Positions 17,874-27,219 are shown, counted from the first letter of the stretch. The stretch is 64,000 bases of DNA from Palleronia abyssalis (GCF_900302445.1 NZ_ONZF01000002.1:186001-250000); one strand, 5' to 3'. The notes: generated by a model not told the origin, from the sequence alone. Program-made: numbers and translations.

Positions 17874-18867
17874 CCTCGCCGGGCGCCTTTTCGGCCTCGA
17901 AGCCAAGCGTCTTTGGGTCGAACTCGTAATGCGCACCGCAGAACTGGCAATCGGCCGTAACGATCCCCTCATCCGTGGTCATATGGGCGATGTCGCGCTG
18001 CGAATAGATTGACAGGGACTCGCGCACACGATCCGCCGAGCATGTACACCCGAAGCGCACGGGCTGCGCGTCGAAGACACGCGGCGCTTCCTCGTGGAAC
18101 AGGCGCACCAGAAGCTCGGTCGGCTGAACGTGGGGCCCGATCAGCTCAGTCTCCTCCACGGTGTCGAGCAGCGTGTTCGCGCGGTTCCAGTTCTCGGCCT
18201 CTTCCCCGTCCAGGATATCGTCCGGCGTCATCAGCCCGGTGGTCCCGCTTGCCTCGGTATCGGCCCTCAGTGGCGATGCTTCCGGCATGTGCTGAAGCAT
18301 GACCCCCCCGGCCCGCCAATGAGGCGACCGCCCCGGCTCCTGCGTCTGACCGAAGGTCACCGCAAATCGCGTGGGCAGCTGTTCGGACTGTGCGAAGTAG
18401 GTTTCAGCACAGGTCGACAACGATCCGCCGGCAATCGGAGTGATCCCCGAGTACGGCTTCATCCCGTCGCCCTGATCCAGAAGGATCGCGAAGTATCCCT
18501 TGCCGATCTGCGAAAACGGAGTGACCTCCGGTTCCAGTCGTTCGGCGTCGTAACTGGCATAGGCTCGGATCTGCGCCGGGCTGCCATCCTCGCCGGGGGC
18601 ATAGTAATCGGTCGCGATCAGGCGCACGGGACCGTCGCCACGCACCTGAAGCGAAAGCTTCCAGCGGAGCTTGATGGTCTGCCCGATCAGGGCCGTCAGC
18701 GCGACGGCCTCGGCGACGAGGGATTCGATCTCTTTGGGATAGTCATGCTGCGACAGCACGTTACCCAAGACCCCGTCGAGCCGCGCGACACGGCCGCGGA
18801 TGTCGGATCGGTCAAGTTGAAATGGCAGGACGGTGTCGTCCCAGGCGATGGTCTGTCCCAGGGTCAT
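17866..18867 (-). CDS. hslO: Redox-regulated chaperone Hsp33
   Basis: 333 aa from the ATG at 18865-18867. Redox-activated holdase of the cytoplasm. The zinc-binding cysteines are present as CTC (Cys274, Cys276) and CQFC (Cys307, Cys310) near the C-terminus, and the core shows the VAEAVALTALIGQTIKLRWK helix typical of Hsp33. It is longer than the E. coli protein because of insertions. A longer in-frame reading upstream overlaps the divergent Nudix gene and is rejected. First gene of hslO-nudL-cca. Confidence 0.96.
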   Translation of the reverse strand: MTLGQTIAWDDTVLPFQLDRSDIRGRVARLDGVLGNVLSQHDYPKEIESLVAEAVALTALIGQTIKLRWKLSLQVRGDGPVRLIATDYYAPGEDGSPAQIRAYASYDAERLEPEVTPFSQIGKGYFAILLDQGDGMKPYSGITPIAGGSLSTCAETYFAQSEQLPTRFAVTFGQTQEPGRSPHWRAGGVMLQHMPEASPLRADTEASGTTGLMTPDDILDGEEAENWNRANTLLDTVEETELIGPHVQPTELLVRLFHEEAPRVFDAQPVRFGCTCSADRVRESLSIYSQRDIAHMTTDEGIVTADCQFCGAHYEFDPKTLGFEAEKAPGEGE

Positions 18868-18948
18868 GGCTTCCTCGGATGGGCGGAATTTGGCATACCG
18901 CGTGCATATAAGCTGCATGACGCGTCCTTGAACCCCGGAGCTTGCGCA

Positions 18949-19386
18949 ATGATCCCCATCGGAGAACGACCGGTCCGCGGTATAAGGTACACACTGCGCC
19001 CCGGAGTCTACGCGATCCTGGTATCCGGTGGCAGGATCCTGACGACATACCAGGTGGCGCCGCGGCCGGAACTGCAATTGCCGGGTGGCGGGATCGACCC
19101 CGGGGAGTCGCCGTTGCGAGCGCTTCACCGCGAAGTCCTCGAAGAAACGGGATACCGGATTTCCGGGCCGCGACGGCTCGGCGCGCATCGCCGGTTCGTG
19201 TACATGCCTGAATACGAGATGTACGCCGAAAAGCTGTGTCACGTTTACCTGGCGCGACCGACATTGCGGGTTGGCCCACCGGCAGAGCCTGATCACGAAG
19301 CCGCCTGGATGGACATCGCGCAGGCCCGGGAAAGCCTGGCCATAGACGGGGACAGGCAGTTCCTGGAACGGCTGTTCTACAGTTGA
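18949..19386 (+). CDS. Nudix hydrolase
   Basis: 145 aa. Complete Nudix box GGGIDPGESPLRALHREVLEETGY (G-x5-E-x7-REVxEETG) around residues 45-66. The rest gives no substrate specificity. Divergent from hslO with 81 bp between starts, and the 3' end overlaps the convergent response-regulator gene by 10 bp. Confidence 0.88.
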   Translation: MIPIGERPVRGIRYTLRPGVYAILVSGGRILTTYQVAPRPELQLPGGGIDPGESPLRALHREVLEETGYRISGPRRLGAHRRFVYMPEYEMYAEKLCHVYLARPTLRVGPPAEPDHEAAWMDIAQARESLAIDGDRQFLERLFYS

Positions 19387-20645
19387 CGCTCGATCAGGAC
19401 GGCTGAAACGTCGTCGGAAAAATCGTCGTCGTCGATCCTTTGCCGCAGCGTACCCTCGATCACAGCGAGGAGGTTCTCGCCCCTGACGTCGAAATTATTC
19501 GAGATGAGCGCATTCAGCCCGTCGTCGTCCAGCAAATCCCCGGACCTGTCAGGGCATTCCGTGATTCCGTCCGAACAGATCAACAGACGATCACCGGGGT
19601 CGATCATGACCTCGGATTTCTCGTATTCCACGCCATCTATCAAACCGATGGGCGGGCCGCCCGACCCGATAAAACGCGTATCCCCGTTTTTCGTCTGAAG
19701 CAGCGGATGTGGGTGCCCGGCCTGGCAGAACACGAACCTGCCGGTTATCAGATCAAGCTCACCGATCACCATGGTGAAATAGTGCCCCGTATCGTGATCG
19801 GTCAGGAATCTTTCGTTCATCTGTCGACAGACGTAGTCGGGGGAATGCATGCGTATCGTATCCCCCTCCCAGTAAAGGGAAGCGTTTCGGTCTGGCGATC
19901 CCCCGGACAGCCATGAGGACAGGCGGGCGGTGATCAAGGCGGCCGCGATACCGTGACCAGAGACATCGAGGGAGAATAGCCCCATCTTGTCTTTCGCAAT
20001 TGGGAAGGTCCCGACCAGGTCACCACCGACGTGGCCCGAAGGTTGTAGCAGGAAGGAAATGTCCCAAGCATCCGACCGCACGGCTGTCTTGGGGGCAAGC
20101 GACATCTGCAGACGCCGCGCCTCGGCAAGGTCCTTATCTAGGCGCACGTTGATCGCGCGCATCTGTTCCAGGGTCCGGGTAATCAGGCGATTCTTGTCGC
20201 GCAGTTCCCGGCTCATCCTCAAAAGCCGTTCACCGGCGGAAATCCGGGCCGACAGTTCCTCCCCGGACAGGGGTTTGGCGAGAAAATCGTCGGCGCCCGA
20301 GCGTAGCGCCTCGGCCAGATCCTCTTTCGCGGATTTGGACGTGAGGATGATGAAATAGATATAATCGTCGGTGAATGTCTGACGGATCTCCGCGCAGAGT
20401 TCGAGGCCGCTGGTCCCGGGCATGATCCAGTCGCTGATGACGATGTCCGGCAGTTCGCTTCGACAGGCCTCGATCGCTTCGGCCGCGCTTCCCGCTTCGG
20501 CCAGATCGTAGCCTTGCCCGCCGAGTGCGGTCATCAGGATACGCCGCTGCAATCGGGAATCGTCGACGATCAGAAGACGCAGGTTCCTGGCAAGCGCCTC
20601 GGCCTCGTCGACAGAGACGAGGGTATCTGGATCGATTGCCTTCAA
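19377..20645 (-). CDS. Response regulator with PP2C/SpoIIE phosphatase (RbaY-like)
   Basis: 422 aa. A receiver domain (about 22-140) with phospho-acceptor Asp72 in ISDWIMPG, Thr102 and Lys124; a coiled-coil linker (about 143-185); and a SpoIIE/RsbU-type phosphatase domain (about 195-420) with metal aspartates in GGDLVGTF (Asp209), LDVSGHG (Asp227), CSDGITE and SDDVSA. The architecture equals RbaY of Rhodobacter capsulatus, which acts on an anti-anti-sigma factor in a partner switch affecting gene transfer agent production. Equivalence is inferred from architecture and CtrA motifs upstream. The partner genes RbaV/RbaW are not in the window. Confidence 0.88.
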   Translation of the reverse strand: MKAIDPDTLVSVDEAEALARNLRLLIVDDSRLQRRILMTALGGQGYDLAEAGSAAEAIEACRSELPDIVISDWIMPGTSGLELCAEIRQTFTDDYIYFIILTSKSAKEDLAEALRSGADDFLAKPLSGEELSARISAGERLLRMSRELRDKNRLITRTLEQMRAINVRLDKDLAEARRLQMSLAPKTAVRSDAWDISFLLQPSGHVGGDLVGTFPIAKDKMGLFSLDVSGHGIAAALITARLSSWLSGGSPDRNASLYWEGDTIRMHSPDYVCRQMNERFLTDHDTGHYFTMVIGELDLITGRFVFCQAGHPHPLLQTKNGDTRFIGSGGPPIGLIDGVEYEKSEVMIDPGDRLLICSDGITECPDRSGDLLDDDGLNALISNNFDVRGENLLAVIEGTLRQRIDDDDFSDDVSAVLIERQL

Positions 20646-20687
20646 GGTTACTCTTGCTCCGTTTTAAACAAGATAGACTGACGCCCT

Positions 20688-20702
20688 TTAATGCCAGGTT
20701 AA
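20688..20702 (+). promoter_or_regulatory. CtrA-type binding motif TTAA-N7-TTAA
   Basis: TTAATGCCAGGTTAA is a perfect match to the two half-sites with 7-bp spacing. It lies in the 103-bp divergent region between the RbaY-like gene and the HPt gene, 47 bp before the HPt ATG and 43 bp before the RbaY-like ATG. Motif match only; binding is inferred. Confidence 0.65.
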
Positions 20703-20710
20703 GAAACGGC

Positions 20711-20726
20711 CTAACCCATTCTTAAC
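20711..20726 (+). promoter_or_regulatory. Second, near-perfect CtrA-type motif (CTAA-N7-TTAAC)
   Basis: Half-sites CTAA (20711-20714) and TTAAC (20722-20726) with 7-bp spacing differ from the full TTAA-N7-TTAAC consensus at one base. It is spaced 23 bp, about two helical turns, from the first site, which would suit cooperative binding. Confidence 0.5.
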
Positions 20727-20748
20727 CCGCGCGCCCTATCGCAAGGAC

Positions 20749-21075
20749 ATGATGATTTCACTTCTGGACATGACCCACCTGGCAGAGATGCGGGAGATCT
20801 TCGGGACGGAAGGTCTTCTGGAACTCCTCGACCTGTTTGAGGAGGAGTCGTCCGGCCCTGTCGATGCGCTTCCTCAACAAGTGCCTGACCAGCTTGCCGA
20901 TCAGCTTCACGGGCTTCGTGGCAGCGCCGAAAACCTGGGGTTCTCCAGGCTGGCCGTGATCTGCAAGCAGAGCGAAAACGCGGCGCGCGACAACCTGCCC
21001 GTCGATCTTCAATCCGTAACCTTGGCCTACGCCGACTCGTGCCGGGAACTCCGCTCGATGCTGTCGGGCGGCTAG
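20749..21075 (+). CDS. HPt (histidine phosphotransfer) domain protein
   Basis: 108 aa, a single four-helix HPt domain. The phospho-acceptor motif HGLRGSAENLGF places His54 as the active histidine. Such proteins relay phosphate between a hybrid kinase and a response regulator; the divergent RbaY-like receiver is the obvious candidate partner, but this is inference. The start could be the ATG at 20749 or 20752, since AAGGA lies very close upstream (20743-20747). The stop shares CTAG with the convergent ilvA. Confidence 0.85.
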   Translation: MMISLLDMTHLAEMREIFGTEGLLELLDLFEEESSGPVDALPQQVPDQLADQLHGLRGSAENLGFSRLAVICKQSENAARDNLPVDLQSVTLAYADSCRELRSMLSGG

Positions 21076-22319
21076 ATCAGAAGCTCGGCCAGAAGCTGGT
21101 CGTTGGTAATATCACGATAGGTGAACTCCGCCGCATCCAAGCGGGCGAACAGTGCCGCGAAATTTTCTTCGGCCACGGTCTCGATCCCGATCAGGACGGA
21201 CCCGAAATTCCGCGCTGACTTCTTGAGGTACTCGAACCGCGCGATGTCATCGTCGGGGCCAAGCAAGTCCAGGAAATCCCTCAACGCGCCGGGTCGCTGC
21301 GGCATCCTCAGGATCAGATACTTTTTGACACCGGAGTAGCGTTGTGCCCGTTCCTTGACCTCTGGAAGGCGCTCGAAATCGAAGTTGCCGCCAGAGGTCA
21401 CGCAAACCACCCGCTTGCCGCGAATATCAGCTGCCAGCGTTGGCAGAACGTCAAGGGACAGTGCACCCGCAGGTTCAAGCACGATCCCCTCTACGTTCAA
21501 CATCTCGAGGATAGTCGCGCAAACCCGGTCCTCTGGTACCAACAAGACGCGATCCGGTGGCACGTCCTTGAGAACCTCCCACGTGGACTGCCCAATCCGC
21601 GCAACGGACGCGCCATCGACGAACGAATCAACCCACGGCAACGTAACCGGTTCACCCGCCTTTAGCGCCCCCGAAAGGCTTGCACCCCCCTTCGGTTCGA
21701 CCAGCATGAGGGGCACGCCGGGGGCGTTCTCCTCCAGATAGCGTTTCACGCCGGACGACAGCCCCCCGCCACCGACAGGAAGGACCACGAGATCGGGAAC
21801 ACCCGGCAACTCCGCCATCATTTCGACGGCGACCGAGGCCTGTCCTTCGATCACATCCGGATCATCGAACGGGGCTAGAAAATGCCCGCCTTCCGCCGCG
21901 CAGAATTCTTTCGCGACCTGCAAAGTCTCGTCGAAATAGTCACCGATCAGCCGGATTTCGACATGGACGCCGCCGAAGGCCCGGGTCTTGTCGACCTTTT
22001 GCCGGGGTGTCGTGACCGGCATGAAGATCACCCCGTTCACCCCGAAATGCGCGCAGTTGAACGCCACGCCTTGCGCGTGATTGCCCGCACTGGCGGCAAC
22101 GAACAGGGTCTGGTCGGGATCGGTATCCCTGACCTTGCGCATCGCGTTGAACGCGCCGCGGATCTTGTAGGACCGAACGGGCGACAGATCCTCGCGCTTG
22201 AGCCAGATGTCGGCCCCGTATTTCTGGCTGAGATAGGCATTCTGCTGCAAGGGCGTTGCGGGAAACAGGTCGCGCAGACGCTCGGTCAGATTGCGGGCCG
22301 CATCGGTAAATTCGCTCAT
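21072..22319 (-). CDS. ilvA: Threonine ammonia-lyase (biosynthetic threonine deaminase)
   Basis: 415 aa. PLP enzyme converting threonine to 2-oxobutanoate for isoleucine synthesis. Visible: WLKREDLSPVRSYKIRGA with the PLP lysine Lys52, the SAGNHAQGVA loop, the phosphate-binding VGGGGL, and a C-terminal single ACT-like regulatory domain (from about 325: YLILRMPQRPGALRDFLDLLG). The short C-terminus matches the 400-residue class rather than the E. coli 514-residue form. Ends in a 4-bp CTAG shared with the HPt gene. Confidence 0.95.
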   Translation of the reverse strand: MSEFTDAARNLTERLRDLFPATPLQQNAYLSQKYGADIWLKREDLSPVRSYKIRGAFNAMRKVRDTDPDQTLFVAASAGNHAQGVAFNCAHFGVNGVIFMPVTTPRQKVDKTRAFGGVHVEIRLIGDYFDETLQVAKEFCAAEGGHFLAPFDDPDVIEGQASVAVEMMAELPGVPDLVVLPVGGGGLSSGVKRYLEENAPGVPLMLVEPKGGASLSGALKAGEPVTLPWVDSFVDGASVARIGQSTWEVLKDVPPDRVLLVPEDRVCATILEMLNVEGIVLEPAGALSLDVLPTLAADIRGKRVVCVTSGGNFDFERLPEVKERAQRYSGVKKYLILRMPQRPGALRDFLDLLGPDDDIARFEYLKKSARNFGSVLIGIETVAEENFAALFARLDAAEFTYRDITNDQLLAELLI

Positions 22320-22346
22320 GTCACAGCAGATGACGCGATGTCGCCG

Positions 22347-23072
22347 TCAGGTCAATTCGCGGCCTTCGACATAATGGCCGTAAAGGGTGGTCATTACGCT
22401 GACGCTGAGGACCGTGATAAGCCATTGGAACGCCAGGTTGGCAACAACAGCGATAATCCCAAGCCCCACAAAGATCAGGATCGAAGGCAATGCGGATAGA
22501 AAACCCAGAAACAGGGCCATCACCAAAATGGGCGCAGTGGCCCCCTTCGTCGCGCGCCACGCGTCCCCGAAGGACAGCTTGTGACCCACGGCAATGGCAG
22601 GAAGCACGGGGCTGAACCGGCCGACGATCGCCCCCGCCAGCCCGAATGCCAGCGTGTTCGACAGTAGGATGACCCAGATCGACGGAGCGGCCGCGATCAG
22701 CAGGCCCGCGGGGATGAACGCGATCAGGAATATGGGAATGCTCAGAAGGCCCAGCAGGATCGACCGCCCGAAATAGGCAAGGTTCAGCTTTCCGTGCCAG
22801 TGCGGCACGAGCCCTTGCTGGATCTCTCCGGTCAGAACGTAACGGTGCCACTGAACAGCCAGCCACAGAAATGCGAGCACGGACAGAAGTACGGCCGGAA
22901 AGAAGAGAAGACCGAGCCGCGGCGACGGGTCAGGATCGACCCCGAACACCGCCGGAAACATCAGCGTCACGACAAGGATGATCGCATACGGCAGCCCCGT
23001 GACACGGAACGCAGCGCCGACGTTGTGCGAGATCATGGCAACCGAATGCCTGAAAAGATCCCAACCCTTCAT
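22347..23072 (-). CDS. Multi-pass membrane protein, unknown function
   Basis: 241 aa with about six predicted transmembrane segments (about 30-50, 58-80, 105-125, 130-160 as one or two, 185-205, 208-230), and a WHRYVLTGE motif after the second. The start at 23070-23072 is preceded by a strong GGAGGTGAGG Shine-Dalgarno. Upstream of ilvA in the opposite sense to argG. No signature that I recognise. Confidence 0.75.
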   Translation of the reverse strand: MKGWDLFRHSVAMISHNVGAAFRVTGLPYAIILVVTLMFPAVFGVDPDPSPRLGLLFFPAVLLSVLAFLWLAVQWHRYVLTGEIQQGLVPHWHGKLNLAYFGRSILLGLLSIPIFLIAFIPAGLLIAAAPSIWVILLSNTLAFGLAGAIVGRFSPVLPAIAVGHKLSFGDAWRATKGATAPILVMALFLGFLSALPSILIFVGLGIIAVVANLAFQWLITVLSVSVMTTLYGHYVEGRELT

Positions 23073-23186
23073 CGCCTCACCTCCTTCGGAATTTAGGACC
23101 ATCGGTCAGCGCGCCGTGTCCCGCAATCTTGCCGATACCAGCGAAACATCATATCCGCCCCCCTGACGTAAAGGAGACACGGGACC

Positions 23187-24407
23187 ATGTCGCAGCCGAA
23201 AAAAGTCGTCCTCGCTTATTCCGGGGGCCTTGATACCTCGATCATCCTCAAATGGCTTCAGACCGAATACGGGTGCGAGGTCGTGACCTTCACCGCCGAT
23301 CTGGGCCAGGGCGAAGAGCTTGAGCCGGCGCGCAAGAAGGCCGAACAGATGGGCGCCGCGTCCATCCATATCGAGGATCTGCGCGAGGAATTCGTCCGCG
23401 ACTTCGTGTTCCCGATGTTCCGCGCCAACGCGCTGTATGAAGGGCTTTATTTGCTGGGCACGTCCATCGCGCGGCCGCTGATCTCGAAACGGCTGGTGGA
23501 GATCGCGGCCGAGGAGGGCGCCGATGCCGTCGCCCACGGCGCAACCGGCAAGGGCAACGATCAGGTCCGGTTCGAACTGGCCGCCTACGCGCTGAACCCC
23601 GACATCAAGGTGATCGCGCCTTGGCGCGAGTGGGACCTGACCAGCCGCACCAAGCTGATCGACTTTGCCGAGAAGCATCAGATCCAGATCGCCAAGGACA
23701 AGCGCGGCGAGGCGCCGTTCAGCGTCGACGCGAACCTTTTGCACACCTCGTCCGAGGGCAAGGTGCTGGAGGATCCGGCCGAGGACGCGCCCGATTACGT
23801 GTATCAGCGCACCGTGAACCCCGAGGATGCCCCGAACGAGCCGGAATATGTCGAGATCGGGTTCGAGAAAGGCGACGCCGTTTCGATCAACGGCGAGGCG
23901 ATGTCGCCCGCCACGATCCTGACCAAGCTGAACGAACTGGGCGGCAAGCACGGGATCGGGCGGCTGGACCTGGTCGAAGGGCGGTTCGTCGGCATGAAAT
24001 CCCGCGGCATCTATGAGACGCCCGGCGGCACCATCCTGCTGGAAGCCCATCGCGGGATCGAGCAGATCACGCTGGACCGCGGACAGGCGCACCTGAAGGA
24101 CGAGCTGATGCCGCGCTATGCCGAGCTGATCTACAATGGCTTCTGGTTCTCGCCCGAGCGCGAGATGCTGCAGGCCGCCATCGACCACAGCCAGCAGCAC
24201 GTCACCGGCACGGTGCGGCTGAAGCTTTACAAGGGTGTGGCGCGGACGGTCGGGCGGTGGTCGGACCACTCGCTTTACTCCGAGGCGCATGTCACGTTCG
24301 AGGACGACGCCGGCGCCTACGACCAGAAGGACGCGGCGGGGTTCATCCAACTGAACGCGCTGCGGCTGAAACTGCTGGCCGCGCGCAAGCGGCGGCTGGG
24401 GTCGTAA
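23187..24407 (+). CDS. argG: Argininosuccinate synthase
   Basis: 406 aa, full length. Joins citrulline and aspartate with ATP in arginine biosynthesis. The ATP-pyrophosphatase P-loop AYSGGLDTS (residues 10-18) and the [25 protein letters not shown] and [15 protein letters not shown] blocks are all present. AAGGAGA lies 8 bp before the ATG. The codon usage is strongly GC-biased, as expected for an expressed housekeeping gene. Confidence 0.98.
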   Translation: MSQPKKVVLAYSGGLDTSIILKWLQTEYGCEVVTFTADLGQGEELEPARKKAEQMGAASIHIEDLREEFVRDFVFPMFRANALYEGLYLLGTSIARPLISKRLVEIAAEEGADAVAHGATGKGNDQVRFELAAYALNPDIKVIAPWREWDLTSRTKLIDFAEKHQIQIAKDKRGEAPFSVDANLLHTSSEGKVLEDPAEDAPDYVYQRTVNPEDAPNEPEYVEIGFEKGDAVSINGEAMSPATILTKLNELGGKHGIGRLDLVEGRFVGMKSRGIYETPGGTILLEAHRGIEQITLDRGQAHLKDELMPRYAELIYNGFWFSPEREMLQAAIDHSQQHVTGTVRLKLYKGVARTVGRWSDHSLYSEAHVTFEDDAGAYDQKDAAGFIQLNALRLKLLAARKRRLGS

Positions 24408-24463
24408 CGTCACGCTTCCGCGCTGCCCGTCCTTCCGGCACATCACCTGCAAGGGGGACGGGC

Positions 24464-24748
24464 ATGGCACTTGCAGATATTCGCGACAGGTTTCAGCGCG
24501 GGCTGGACCGCAAGCCGCTGGACGACAGCATCAAGTTCGACTGCGGCGGCGAAGGGGCGATCACGCTCCACGGAACCGAGGCGCGGCTGGCCGATGAACC
24601 AGCGGACTGCACCATCCATATCTCCCAGGCCAACTTGGAGAAGCTCGTGGCGGGAAAGCTGAACCCGATGACGGCCTTCGCCACCGGCAAGATCAAGGTT
24701 TCGGGCGACATGAAGGTCGCCCTGAAACTCTCTCAGCTTCTGAAATAG
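24464..24748 (+). CDS. SCP2 sterol-carrier-domain protein
   Basis: 94 aa, one SCP2-like domain (IKFDCGGEGAITLHG, DCTIHISQANLEKLVAGKLNP, and the ATGKIKVSGDMKVALKLSQLL C-terminal helix). AAGGGGGA Shine-Dalgarno before the ATG at 24464. Such stand-alone domains bind lipids or acyl-CoA; the actual ligand is not known. Its stop abuts that of the convergent htpX with no gap. Confidence 0.9.
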   Translation: MALADIRDRFQRGLDRKPLDDSIKFDCGGEGAITLHGTEARLADEPADCTIHISQANLEKLVAGKLNPMTAFATGKIKVSGDMKVALKLSQLLK

Positions 24749-25642
24749 TCAGCCCCAGGGACCAGCCTTGACGGACTTGCGACCTGTCCGCGGGATGGCG
24801 GACGGGCGGACATTTCCGGCCAGCTCGCGCAGCGCGGCGATCCGGTTCTCGGTCGCGGGGTGGGTCGAGAACAGGTTGTCGTGCTTGTGCGCGTGCAACG
24901 GGTTGATGATGAACATATGCGCGGTGGCGGGATTGCGCTCGGCCGCGTGGTTGTCGATGCGCGCAGCCCCCTGGGCAATCCGCTCAAGCGCCGAGGCCAG
25001 CCACAACGGGTTGCCGCAGATTTCCGCGCCCTCGCGGTCGGCAGCATATTCGCGGGTGCGGCTGATGGCCATCTGCACCAACGCAGCGGCCAACGGGGCC
25101 AGGATCATCATGGCCAGCGTGCCGACGATCCCCATCCTCTCGCGCGAGCCACCGAAGAACAGCGCGAAGTTCGCGAGCATCGAGATTGCACCGGCGAAGG
25201 TGGCCGTCACGGTCATGATCGCCGTGTCCCGGTTCTTGATATGGGCCAGCTCGTGCGCGATCACGGCCGCCAGTTCCTCGCGGGTGAGCGATTGCATCAG
25301 GCCAGCCGTGACCGCGACCGCGGCGTTCTCGGGGTTGCGACCAGTGGCGAACGCGTTCGGTTGCGGCGTGTCGATCAAATAGACGGCCGGCATCGGAAGC
25401 CCGGCGTTCCGCGCCAGATCGGCAACCATCTCGGAAAGGCCCGAACGGTCGTCCGGCCCGACGGGATGGGCGTTGTGCATCCGCAGGACCATCTTGTCCG
25501 AGTTCCACCACGAAAAGGCGTTCATCGCCACGGCCACCGCAAACGCGATGACGATACCGGCCGTCCCACCCAGCAAATAGCCGACGCCAAGGAACAGGGC
25601 CGTCATTGCGGCCATAAGAAGCGCGGTTTTTGCGTACCCCAT
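24749..25642 (-). CDS. htpX: Membrane zinc metalloprotease HtpX
   Basis: 297 aa from the ATG at 25640-25642, preferred over the ATG 12 bp upstream because GGAGT is correctly spaced to it. M48 peptidase with two N-terminal membrane helices, the zinc motif HELAHIKN (His130, Glu131, His134), two further helices, and the [10 protein letters not shown] block with the third zinc ligand. It takes part in membrane protein quality control. Confidence 0.95.
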   Translation of the reverse strand: MGYAKTALLMAAMTALFLGVGYLLGGTAGIVIAFAVAVAMNAFSWWNSDKMVLRMHNAHPVGPDDRSGLSEMVADLARNAGLPMPAVYLIDTPQPNAFATGRNPENAAVAVTAGLMQSLTREELAAVIAHELAHIKNRDTAIMTVTATFAGAISMLANFALFFGGSRERMGIVGTLAMMILAPLAAALVQMAISRTREYAADREGAEICGNPLWLASALERIAQGAARIDNHAAERNPATAHMFIINPLHAHKHDNLFSTHPATENRIAALRELAGNVRPSAIPRTGRKSVKAGPWG

Positions 25643-25703
25643 GAAAGACTCCACTCATTCGAAATCCTGCCTCATATGGGGATCGCATCGGCACTGGGGA
25701 AGA

Positions 25704-26675
25704 TCACCCCATGTCGACGTCCATCCAATCGGGGCGGTCGATGTAATACCGCAGGCTGGATTCGGTCACGTCAGTCAATCGTTCGTTCAAAGGCGCAAGA
25801 TCGGACATGCCCGGCCCCTCGGCCACGTGCAGGGGTCGTTCGCCGCGCGGCATTTCTGCAACCGCCAAGATTGCTCGCGCGATCTGGCGGGGCGGCGGGG
25901 TGCGCTGCTCGCGCAGGATGTTTTCCAACGCATCGATATGGTCGGAATAGGGCGCCTGCCGATCCTCGGAGATACGTTCGAGATACCTGTTCACATCGCG
26001 GCGGGCGTTTTCCTTGAACATCGTGTCGTAGCCACCCGGCTGGATCAGGGTCGTCTCGATCCCGAACGGATGCATTTCATAGGCCAAAGCGGTGAACGCG
26101 GCCTCGAGCGCATGTTTCGACGCGCAATAGGCCGCATACAGGGGCAGGGTGTACCGCCCCAATGCACTGGTCACCTGGATGATCAGGCCCCGGTTCTGCG
26201 CGCGCATCCCCGGTAGAACGGCATGAGCCATGCGCAGCCCGCCGTAAAAGTTCGTCTCCATCACCTCTTGGGTTGCCGGGATCGACAGGCCGGCGGGAAG
26301 GGGAATCCCAATACCCGCGTTCGAGACCAGGATCTCCACGGGGCCATAGGCCGCGACCGCCGCGGCATGCCCGGACGAGACGGACGCATCGTCACGCACG
26401 TCGATCTCGACGACCTTAAGGGCCAGCCCTTCGGAGGCGGCAATCGCGCGCAAATCCTCGGCAGGCCCCGCATTGTCCGTTGCCAAGTTGCGCATCGAAG
26501 CGACGGTCCGGTACCCGGCGCGCGCGAACTCCAGCGCGGTCAGACGACCGAAGCCCGAGGAACACCCGGTGATAAGAACGACCGGCCCGGCACCCTGCGC
26601 CTGGACGCGCCCGGCGGAAAACCCGGCCAGAAGGCTTGCGATGCTGGTCTTCAGAACGGTGCGGCGGTCGGTCAT
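25704..26675 (-). CDS. Short-chain dehydrogenase with putative Tat signal peptide
   Basis: 323 aa from the ATG at 26673-26675 with a GGAGGAT Shine-Dalgarno. Residues 1-28 look like a twin-arginine signal (DRRTVLKTSIASLLAGFSAG, ending VQAQG). The SDR core follows: TGCSSGFG (36-43), NAG (119-121), Ser170, and YCASK with Tyr183 and Lys187. Substrate unknown. SDRs normally need a cytoplasmic NAD(P) pool, so export would be unusual; an incidental hydrophobic N-terminus is the alternative. Confidence 0.85.
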   Translation of the reverse strand: MTDRRTVLKTSIASLLAGFSAGRVQAQGAGPVVLITGCSSGFGRLTALEFARAGYRTVASMRNLATDNAGPAEDLRAIAASEGLALKVVEIDVRDDASVSSGHAAAVAAYGPVEILVSNAGIGIPLPAGLSIPATQEVMETNFYGGLRMAHAVLPGMRAQNRGLIIQVTSALGRYTLPLYAAYCASKHALEAAFTALAYEMHPFGIETTLIQPGGYDTMFKENARRDVNRYLERISEDRQAPYSDHIDALENILREQRTPPPRQIARAILAVAEMPRGERPLHVAEGPGMSDLAPLNERLTDVTESSLRYYIDRPDWMDVDMG

Positions 26676-26763
26676 GGGATCCTCCTCCGGTTTCTGACAT
26701 GACCTAGCGCGGAATCCGAAGCGGCCTTTCAATCGAGCGTGAACGACGGTCGAAAACGGAAAA

Positions 26764-26783
26764 GGGCGGCCCGAAGGCCGCCC
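26764..26783 (-). terminator. Rho-independent terminator
   Basis: A perfect 8-bp GGGCGGCC/GGCCGCCC stem with a CGAA tetraloop; the low-coordinate side is A-rich (from 26752), giving a U-rich tail on the minus strand. It ends transcription of the small secreted protein gene at 26806-27219. Confidence 0.85.
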
Positions 26784-26805
26784 CGATCCAGACATGTCCG
26801 AAGTA

Positions 26806-27219
26806 TCACTCGGCGGTGATGACCTGCATGACCAGTTCGTCGTCCATGCGGATCGGCCCGTCTTCGGTCGCGCCGAGGGTATATTCAAAGACGCCGGTCT
26901 CGTTCCCACCCGCTTCGGAGTGAACCATCAGCATCAGCATATCGCCCGAGGCCACGTCTTCCTGCAGGATCGCGGCAACATCCATTGTCTCGCCCATCTT
27001 CAGCGGGGCATAGCCGACCACGGGGCCCGGAGCCATTTCCTCGTCGGTGCGGTGAACGACCAGCCAGCCATTCTCGGTGGCCGTAACGGTTTCCGCGGTG
27101 ACCGTTCCTTCCGATACATCCTGGTCCGAGGCAGACACGGCGGGCGTCATCGAATGCGCTTCGGCGAAGGCCCCGGTCGCAAGAACGGAGAGTGCGGCGG
27201 CGAGTGTCATCGTTTTCAT
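26806..27219 (-). CDS. Secreted DUF7282-like domain protein
   Basis: 137 aa. Cleavable signal peptide (MKTMTLAAALSVLATGAFA, about residues 1-19), then an acidic beta-rich domain with the pattern NGWLVVHRTDEE, GYAPLKMGET, MLMLMVHSEAG and GVFEYTLG. This pattern recalls DUF7282-type secreted domains; the function is unknown. Own terminator downstream and divergent from msrA across a 166-bp region (27220-27385). Confidence 0.75.
   Translation of the reverse strand: MKTMTLAAALSVLATGAFAEAHSMTPAVSASDQDVSEGTVTAETVTATENGWLVVHRTDEEMAPGPVVGYAPLKMGETMDVAAILQEDVASGDMLMLMVHSEAGGNETGVFEYTLGATEDGPIRMDDELVMQVITAE

Noticed and set aside
23106-24470. 454-codon minus-strand frame
   Set aside because: Antisense to argG, whose motifs are complete.
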